Source of the DNA: Synechococcus sp. CBW1002
GTDB taxonomy: Bacteria; Cyanobacteriota; Cyanobacteriia; PCC-6307; Cyanobiaceae
DNA length: 64,000 nt
Assembly: GCF_015840915.1 (NCBI RefSeq)
Contig: NZ_CP060398.1
Span: 2,914,001 to 2,978,000 of the forward strand
Reading direction: 5' to 3'
The position numbers and the translations under genes were made by a program. Of this stretch, positions 35,963 to 44,000 are shown in pieces; position 1 is the stretch's first letter, and each line of letters begins with the position of its first letter. Under the pieces are notes generated by a model. That model did no database searches. It saw only the letters and a program-made list of their open reading frames with translations, and was not told the DNA's origin.

Positions 35963-37228
35963 TGAGGTGGGTGCCTTTTATTGGACAGTTCCGGCCCCTG
36001 ACATCGTTAACCCAGGACGGGTGGAACATGGTTCGGCCTCAGTGTAGACCGCGTGGGGAGTTTTGCCTCCAAGGGAACTGTGAGGTCTTACATGGCAATA
36101 CCGCCACAGGAAGCGGGCCAGGCTGATTTCAGCGTCCCAGCCATCGCTGTATGCCCGTAGGTAGACCTCCTCGTACTTGACAGTCCTCCACAGCCGTTCA
36201 ACAAGGATGTTGTCGTAGCACCGCTTTCTGCCGGACCAGCTGATCTGGATCCGCTCCCCTTTGAGTCTGGCCACAAAGTCAGCGGACGTGAACTGACAGC
36301 CTTGATCGGAGTGGAAGATCTCTGGCCTACGGCCGCCTCCCAAGGCCATCTCCAGGGCCTCCAGACAGAACTTCGTGTCAAGGCTGTTGGAGAGCCTCCA
36401 GCTGAGCACATGCCTGGAATGGAGATCCATGATCGCCACCAGATAGAGGAACCCTTTCTGCAGAGGGATGTAGGTGATGTCGGTCGCCCAGACCTGATCC
36501 ACCGACGTGACCTGCGTGAGGTCCACCAGGCAGGGGAACCGCACGGACGGATCACCTGGAACCGTCGTCCGGGGCTTCTGGTAGATCGCCCGTAATCCCA
36601 TGCGCCGCATGAGGTTTCGCACTCGATCTCGGCTGATCGGGATACCATCTTGGGCCAGATAGTCCACCATCCGGCGGCTGCCGCTGCAGGGATCCTCCAG
36701 GTAGAGAGCATCGATCCTGGCCATGATCCGCAGCGTCGATACACGGACCGGTGTCGGCCGGTAGTACAGCGTGGATCGAGGCAGCCCCAGCAGCGCACAC
36801 TGCCTGCTGATGCTGAGCTCGGGGTGGTCGTGATCGACCAGCTTGCGCAGTTCACGGGCATCAGAGCAGTTGAGACTTTTTTTTGAGCCACTCCAGCTCC
36901 ATCTGCAGCCGTCCGATCTGCTGGAACAGCTCCGCCTCCTTGGCCTGCCCCTCCTCCTTGTCCTTGGTCTTCTTGCCTCGGGTGAAGAGCTCGCTGGCAC
37001 CGTCCAGGAGCTGCCGCTTCCACTGGCTCACCTGGATCGGGTGGATGGCGTGGTCGGCGGCGATCTCCTGGATCGTCTTGCGGCCACTGATCGCCTCCAT
37101 GGCGACCCTGGCCTTGAACTCGGGGCTGTGGGTGCGGCGCTTGCTCATCGGTGGGAGCCCCTTTCAGGGGCGGTACCCCGCCTCAGAGGTTAACGATGGG
37201 GCCTGTCCAGAAAAGCCAGACCACCTCA
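35963..37228 (-). mobile_element. Element B copy 1 (IS3-type, 1266 bp)
   Basis: Inverted repeats start TGAGGTGG at both ends (right end reads CCACCTCA). A 3-bp target duplication GTG lies at 35960-35962 and 37229-37231. It contains orfA and orfB on the minus strand. An identical copy lies at 54128 and a 132-bp fragment at 62847. Confidence 0.9.
35978..37148 (-). CDS. Element B IS3-type transposase, orfA plus orfB joined by -1 frameshift
   Basis: orfA (37148 down to 36861, 95 aa): HTH KTIQEIAADHAIHPIQVSQW, then a coiled coil EEGQAKEAELFQQIGRLQME. It ends KKKSQLL just after an A8G run (36877-36884), the classic IS3 slippery site. orfB continues in the -1 frame to 35978: ELRKLVDHDHPELSISRQCA, integrase core VDQVWATDITYIPLQKGFLY (first Asp), EIFHSDQGCQFTSADFVARL (second Asp) and CYDNILVERLWRTVKYEEVY (Glu). 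Both frames are intact, so this element is probably active. Confidence 0.85.
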
Positions 37229-37858
37229 GTGCTCATGGACAACCGCCATGCCCTGATCGTCGATTGCAAGGTCACGCAAGCCACGGGCACCGGGGAGCGG
37301 GATGCCGCCAAAGCCATGGCCGCGGATCGTCCCGGTGCCCACCAGAAAACCATCGGTGCCGACAAGCACTACGACACCAGGGGCTTTGTCGCCGAGATGC
37401 GCCGCATCGGCGTGACGCCGCACGTGGTGCAGAACACCGCCCGATCTGGTGGTTCCGCCATCGATGGCCGCACCACCCGCCACGTGGGCTACGCCAAGTC
37501 GATCCATGCCCGCCGCGGCATCGAGAAGGTGTTTGGCTGGATCAAACAGTGGGGAGGTCTGCGCCAGTTCAAGCTGCGCGGCACCGAGAAGGTGAGTGCG
37601 GTGTTCGGCCTGAATGTGATCGCCTACAACCTGATCCGCCTGGGCAACCTGCTCAAACCGGCGATGGCGGCGGCGTGAACAGGTGGTTGCCCAGAAGTGT
37701 GCCCAGACGGCAGTGATCAGGGAGCCCCAAAGGGGCAAAACACACCAAAAGGGGAGCTCTGAGCCGCTGAAACTCTGAAAACCAGACCGAAATGAGCTGC
37801 ACCAGCTCTCAGGAGGGAAAAACGCTGCTTCTCAGGCGGTTTTTCCGCAAACTCTTAA

Positions 37859-38456
37859 AACTGTTGACACCGGGTAGAGCCTGGCGAACTTCTTTATTCG
37901 CTCTGCTTTTGGGCTGGGATATGGGATGACTATGACTATGGGCATCGTTCTGCATTCATCCACGCTCTCTCCTTCCCCCGTTCTTGCTACTGCTTACTTG
38001 ATGTTGCTATATCTCTATATACTGTGAAAACGAGGCGCTCTCCCAAATCCTGTGGTTGTGCACTAGGTACTGTACTCGGACTCCCATCCTTATACACGAA
38101 GCCTTTTCGCTCCCCCTGCGGCCGGCCCCGTCTGACGCCACTTATGTGTGTGGGTGGAGGGGGGATACGGGATGAGTATTCAATCGCCGACTTACATCAG
38201 ACTTAATCGCTGGCTATAAAGACACATCGCTCCTTTGCATGGCACTTTATGGCGGTGGGAATGGTCGCACCACAGAGGACTCCACCATCCTCTCAGAGAG
38301 GGCTCTTGAATTCAGCCTCCTCGCAGACGCAGCAGACTAGTGCCGAATTATGGGCTCGATAGATGCAAGCACAACTAGACACAGAACATTCACCAACTCG
38401 CATGTGCGGATCTATATGTCTAGGATCTCAAGTCAGAGATAGCTAAAATCATGCCT
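37859..38456. other. Interval between the tandem element pair and the synthase C-terminus
   Basis: The first ~70 bp look like the cut-off tail of the IS5-type element. The rest, to the synthase stop at 38457, holds no convincing gene on either strand. Composition returns to the AT-richer island level after about 38,200. Confidence 0.4.
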
Positions 38457-41009
38457 TTAGTCGATCATGCTTTTCGAATGGGTCATCTCTGAATGAGAGA
38501 TGGACAAGAGAGGGCTACCGTCTTCTGATGTGATTAGGCCTTCGTAGCAAGCTCTGCTGCTGACAGGATCGAAACTTGATATGCGACTACTCGCTAGATA
38601 GTTGCAGCCAAGTACAGGCAATGAGTAGATGTCGACGACGATATTGTTGGGCAGTGCACTAGTCTGATGCAATTCTCGAAGTATAACTAGCGTCATTTGA
38701 AGAAGACCATCAAGGAGAGATGGATCGAGAAATCCCTCTGCAGACTGGGGCACACCTAATAGTTCCGATGCACCGTGTGATCTTAAGGTGGAAACAATAA
38801 CGCCCATCCTTGGCAAAATCAAGGAAGGGCCATTAATTACAGTGAAGACGCCATCATGAAATAGGTATCTATCATAGCATTCTGACTGGCCAATGGTAAT
38901 TATGTTATCAACATCAAGCTTCTCAGTTGAGAGAGCAGACAACAGATCACTGCTTATGACTGGCCGAGGAATCTCTTGGACATGAGTACGATAAGAGCAA
39001 CGACTTGAATGGCTATTTCTTAGAGTACAGATTACTGCACGATTGCTTGGGCTGGAGACTTCGTAGAGAAACTCTTGCGGTTCCGAGTTGTCAAAAACTA
39101 TTCCTGACAGCACTTCTGTCGTTATCCTAAGAACAGAGTCTGGGGGTGGAAGAGAAGTAGTAGCGTTCTCTCTCTGATAGGCTTCAACTGCAAAGACGCA
39201 GGAAAGCGCAGCTGGCATTACAGGACGACCAAACTTTTGATGTGACCTAAGGTAAGGTAAATAGTTGGGATCTAGCAGAAATCGATAGGTCTTAGATAAC
39301 TTTCCTTCAATAGTTAGCATTGAAGACGAAAGTGAGTGAGCCCCAAGATAGGGATATGACTCTGAAATACTGTCAATATCAACTTCCGACTGGGAGAACT
39401 TTGATACATCATAAACTCCTGTTGTGATTTCAAGAGGTAGGGTGTAGTCTGTAGTTAAAAGCTCTGCAATGCACTGAGCACCAAGATCAAGGGGGATTGG
39501 AATTATTCCTTTGTGAGCAAAGGCGTCATTTACTTCCTTAGTCGCCATCCCCGCCGACGCCCATGGCCCCCAGTTGACCGAATTAATCTTTATGCTTGGG
39601 TATAACGAGGCAGACAGCCAACTGCCGGCATTAATAAGCTCATTGGCAGCTGAGTAATCAGATTGACCCAGGTTACCCACTTTCCCCGCAACTGATGCAT
39701 AATTCAGCACTCTAGTAACTGGATGAGTCTCAACCAACCGAAAAGTAAGTTTGAGAGCGTTCAGCTTAGTCAGCAAGACTCGCTCAAAGCTGTCTTTAGC
39801 TTTCTTGTGAACCAATGAATCCTCGATAATGCCCGCCACATTTACAACCGTATCAACTCTCAACTCATTCTGCTTTAGGAAATCAAGGACGATACTGTCA
39901 CATGATCGATCAAGAAAGTCAACCTTTATGTAGGCAACGGAAGCATAGAGGCTTGATAGCCGCTCAATAGTTGAAATGGCTTCACGTGAAGAACTAATAG
40001 TCCTCAGCTCTCTTTCAATGGAAGCTGGAGTAAACTGGTCACCAGCTTCTTGGTGAAGCTCAATCAAATGTGACCTCACTTGAGCAGTTGTACTATCAGG
40101 CCGAATCCATGATGGCAGAGTGAGGTCCGATCTTCCAGTAAGAACTAAGGATATATGTTTAGTGCCAATTCTTTCCAAGGCAGAGACGGCTATCCCTCTC
40201 GCGCCGCCAATAGCCAGTACACACTTTGGTTGTGAATGAATCTCTGTACGGAGGGGCTGTTCTATGGAGGGCTGGTAGGGTATTATAGCGTGAACATATA
40301 GTCCACTGTGACTTATTGTGTATTCGCGTTCGGGCTCTTCAAGTGCACATATAAAGTCTAAATGGCACCTTGTTGTGTCGGAATCAAACTCTTGACGGCA
40401 GATGTCAACTACAGTAGGGCGTACAGATTGATACTCAGATACAATTGACTTGATCATCCCTGAAAGGGCAGATACATAGGTCATATTGAACTGCTTAGGC
40501 CCTGTGCTGGCATCACTAGGAAGGCATCGGCCAAAATTACCTTGTCCGTAGTGAAGAATAATCAACTGGTGACTTCTACAGTCTTTGCTGAGCGGATACA
40601 AAATATTTCGCAAATTCTCAAATGCGGCCCAAAGCGACGTGACGGCATCACTTGGAGAGAACTCCGCTAGACTGTCCAGCTTTTGTCCAAAGGCATCTAA
40701 ATGTACTACAACAGTGATGCCATCTTGACTATCTGGCTTAGACTCACCAAATACTTGAAGAGCATTGAGCAGAAGCTCAGAGAGGGGCTCCTTAGATGAA
40801 GAGTCTATCGATGATGCGTAGAACTGAACATTAGGAGCCCCATTAAATAACTCAGAATAAAAGCCCTGCTTGTCCTCCGGACAAAAGATGACATACGGAC
40901 GCGTCTTCTTCCCAAGGCATTGGCCAGACCTCGGGGTTGATAGACGATACGAGACACTTTGGAAGTGGGAAAGCTGATGTCTTATTAATTCATCTCTCCC
41001 GCTTGTTAC
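38457..41009 (-). CDS. Ketoreductase-dehydratase portion of the PfaA-like synthase, read by -1 frameshift
   Basis: 850 codons in the -1 frame relative to the upstream synthase gene. The first possible ordinary start is a TTG at 40613, which would leave ~132 upstream codons of clean protein-like sequence (RPYVIFCPEDKQGFYSELFN) untranslated, so I treat it as a continuation. Numbered from that TTG: KR Rossmann motif CVLAIGGARGIAVSAL (~131-146), Lys283 in LLTKLNALKLTF, catalytic Ser307 and Tyr320 in LNYASVAGKVGNLGQSDYSA, Asn324 next. The dehydratase region has the His of SHQKFGRPVMPAALS (His458) and the Asp of FLDPSLLDGLLQM (Asp635), the PfaA PS-DH pattern. It reduces and dehydrates the beta-keto chain held on the ACP. 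Confidence 0.85.
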   Translation of the reverse strand, partial: VTSGRDELIRHQLSHFQSVSYRLSTPRSGQCLGKKTRPYVIFCPEDKQGFYSELFNGAPNVQFYASSIDSSSKEPLSELLLNALQVFGESKPDSQDGITVVVHLDAFGQKLDSLAEFSPSDAVTSLWAAFENLRNILYPLSKDCRSHQLIILHYGQGNFGRCLPSDASTGPKQFNMTYVSALSGMIKSIVSEYQSVRPTVVDICRQEFDSDTTRCHLDFICALEEPEREYTISHSGLYVHAIIPYQPSIEQPLRTEIHSQPKCVLAIGGARGIAVSALERIGTKHISLVLTGRSDLTLPSWIRPDSTTAQVRSHLIELHQEAGDQFTPASIERELRTISSSREAISTIERLSSLYASVAYIKVDFLDRSCDSIVLDFLKQNELRVDTVVNVAGIIEDSLVHKKAKDSFERVLLTKLNALKLTFRLVETHPVTRVLNYASVAGKVGNLGQSDYSAANELINAGSWLSASLYPSIKINSVNWGPWASAGMATKEVNDAFAHKGIIPIPLDLGAQCIAELLTTDYTLPLEITTGVYDVSKFSQSEVDIDSISESYPYLGAHSLSSSMLTIEGKLSKTYRFLLDPNYLPYLRSHQKFGRPVMPAALSCVFAVEAYQRENATTSLPPPDSVLRITTEVLSGIVFDNSEPQEFLYEVSSPSNRAVICTLRNSHSSRCSYRTHVQEIPRPVISSDLLSALSTEKLDVDNIITIGQSECYDRYLFHDGVFTVINGPSLILPRMGVIVSTLRSHGASELLGVPQSAEGFLDPSLLDGLLQMTLVILRELHQTSALPNNIVVDIYSLPVLGCNYLASSRISSFDPVSSRACYEGLITSEDGSPLLSISHSEMTHSKSMID

Positions 41010-44000
41010 TTTCCCGGCTGAGATTCCTCTGCAGCAAGATCAATACTTGTACCTGCACTAAGAGCTGAAGAAATGTACTGGGACACTTCTTTTAGACTTC
41101 TAAGATCTCGAGTGCCAGTCTGGATGTTCTGAATCGTTTCAGGGGCAATATCTGACAATGTTGCCATGAAGCCACCCATGACTTCAATTCTCTTGATGGA
41201 ATCGATTCCAAGGTCAGATTCTAGGTCTTGGTCTGGATCAAGTAGTTCAACAGGGTAACCACTCTTCTCAGATAAGATAGAAGTGAGCTGTGACAAGATG
41301 GATCCGGTATCAAGTTGTACCAGTCCTTGCCTTGACTTCCTATCTGTTAGAGCATCTCCATTTGAGGCTAAGAGAGAAGTGGGCTCAGTCGCTTGACTGT
41401 CAAAAGTACTTTGTACTGGAGTAGATGGAGCTGGAACCAAGGTATCGATCATCGCCACATTGCCATGGGCATGCGATGAAGGTGCGGGAGATTGAGATTG
41501 CTGTTGTTGGACATTGGGTAGAATAGTCGAAGCACTATTGCGGACTATTGTCTGTGCTTCAGGCGAATCCGAACTCAATGAAGTAGGAGATTCGGACAGA
41601 GGCGAGCTCGTCACTATCAAAGGGGGACTAGCAAGGGATGCAGGATTATCACCAGATTGATTCAGATATGCTGAAAAGACTTGAGTTTGTGAATCTATCA
41701 TCATCCGAAGCGTTTCATGATAGGTGCGAAAAGCTTCTAGGCGAAGGCTGCTAACTTCGTTCGGAGGATTCGACTGGTTGGAGAGGTTGAGCTCGTTCAT
41801 GGGTAAGATTTCGTTGCGGTGCGGATGCAATTGGACAGATTCTAGCAGAGCTGTATCCGCTGAATTAGGCTCGGGGATGTTCTGATTAGTTGACTTGCCT
41901 GTCGTCGAGAAGGTATGGTGAACATTGTGTTGGGCACTTTTTTGAACTCTATGTCCCGACTGCCACGAACTAGCTCCATTAATGAAATAACTGAGTCCAG
42001 GTTCTCTGCGAATACGCTTCTGCTGGGCTTGATACCCCGAACCTGTATGTCGCAGCATCTGATCTAGCCTTGACCAAGTTAACGTAACACCATAACTCCC
42101 AAGGCGCATGATTGAACCGACGAATGAGTCTGTTCCTTGCGGACCATCTAGCGAAACCGCTACAGAACCAGTCGAACTGAGTGATGACTGCACCAATTTA
42201 GACAAGACCTTTTTTGGCCCAACTTCGATATACAAGGTACAGCCAAGTCTCTCTGCCTGCTTCACAGACTCGATAAAGTCGACGCTTGAAGTCATGTGAT
42301 CAGTAATAAGCTTATCAATATTGCTTTCACTCACCGGGCCTGACTCAGGGGATGTACTGAGAATGGCACTGTGAGAATGTGATCGACCCGTCCGTAAATT
42401 AAGGATACTCAGGCTATTGATGAATCTATTGTTACACTCTTGCATAAGGATGGAATGAAATGGCTGCTTTGCCTGCATCCGCTGTGATGAGACTCCGTTC
42501 ATCATGCACGCTGCTTCTACGCGTTCGATATCAGATAGCAGGCCAGATAAAACGATCTGTGATGGAGAATTGATATTTGCTAACGTAAGTGAATGTTCCG
42601 CCACATTCTTCAATAGTTCCTTTCCTTGGTCAATGGAACAAAAGAGAATCAGCATGCCATAGCCATCATCACTGTAAGTGCTGACGGCTTCACCTCGAGC
42701 CCGAAGTAAGTCAACTAACTCACTGTCTGTCATCCACCCTGTCGCAAATAGGCTGACAAAGTCACCGAGGCTATGGCCAAGTGCTATTGACCAAGGAATC
42801 TCCAAATAGTTCAGAATATCTAGGTAGGCCATCTCTGTGATGGCTAGCAATGACTGTTTCAGCTCAGGAGGCGGAGCAATGCTCTTTTCAGATCTGCTAA
42901 ACAGATATCGACTCAATACATCTGTTAGTGTAGGTTTGTCAGGTATTAGTTGGAGCAAGAGCTCATGCGAGCGGAGTTGGGTAGCCACCATGCATGTTGC
43001 TCCCATCCCAGGATAATCTGAGCCCTGCCCTGGAAACAAAAGTGCTGTCTGTCTGGCCTGCTTGAACTCAATTTGTAAGTCTGCTGTTTTCGACTGACAT
43101 ACCAGCCACTGCCTCATGGCATCTGTGTAGCGAGTGGTTTTATTAAGCAGTTCAGAAACAATAGCCAGCTTCTGGCCAATGTCAGCCGCGCTGAGATCGG
43201 CTAAGACAATCGCAAAGTCATCAGTACATCCATGCTGATGAGTGCATATGTCGTGGCAGGTGATTGTGTCGGCTATTAGTTGGTTGACAGATGTCAAACA
43301 CCCATTGACTGCGCACTCTCTTTCGACTTCCAGCGCTTGTGCAAGTGCCAACCTGATGCATTCAGAAAGGCATCCCTGCTTTGCCTTGAAATACAAAAGC
43401 CTGTAGCCAGACGGCAGTTGTGGCGAAAGGTCTGTTACATCATTGTTGATAACTGGTTGTGGGACGTACTCCTGCAGTACAGCATGGAAATTTGTTCCCC
43501 CAAATCCAAATGCGCTTACTCCAGCCGTTCTGGGCGTGCGCTGATCATTCTTAAGCCAGGGAAGACTGCCAGTAGGTAGATAAACGGCTGAAGAACTTAT
43601 CACTTCGTCAATTTGTTCTTCAGTTCTGCTATGTAATGGAATAGACTTATGCTTTAAAGCCAAGGTGGCCTTGAGAAGACCGGCTAATCCGGCAGTACTT
43701 TTCGTATGGCCGATCAGGGTTTTTACTGAGCCCACTGCGCAGTATGTATTAGGGCTTTTCTGAGCTTCTAAGAATGTAGTCAAAGCTCTGATCTCTGAAC
43801 GATCTCCAACAGGAGTGCCGGTCCCATGAGCTTCATAGTAGCCAAGCGTCGCTGGATCCACTCCGGCATCTGAGTATGCCCTTGCAAAAGCTTGGACTTG
43901 TCCTTGATGTGACGGCGCGGTCATTGTTCTACAACGGCCATCACTGGAACTACCAATACCTTTGATCACAGCGTGGATTGTGTCTCCATCTGCTTCCGCA

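Larger units (their letters stand above)
35273..37678 (+). pseudogene. Element A transposase, copy 2, split by element B
   Basis: The N-terminal 230 codons (to SYRGHV) run to 35962. The remainder (VLMDNRHALIVDCKVTQATG onward) resumes at 37229 and ends at LLKPAMAAA. Removing element B and one GTG copy restores the frame. Sequence otherwise identical to copy 3. Confidence 0.85.
35217..37854 (+). mobile_element. Element A copy 2 in direct tandem with copy 1, carrying IS3-type element B
   Basis: Same ends as copy 1. It is flanked by TTAA (35213-35216, shared with copy 1, and 37855-37858), so the arrangement is TTAA-A-TTAA-A-TTAA. The net length without element B and its 3-bp duplication is 1369 bp. 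Confidence 0.9.

Noticed and set aside
40613-40613. TTG at 40613 as independent start of the KR-DH protein
   Set aside because: It would discard ~132 clean upstream codons and has no convincing ribosome-binding site; continuation by -1 frameshift explains the sequence better, though it cannot be excluded.
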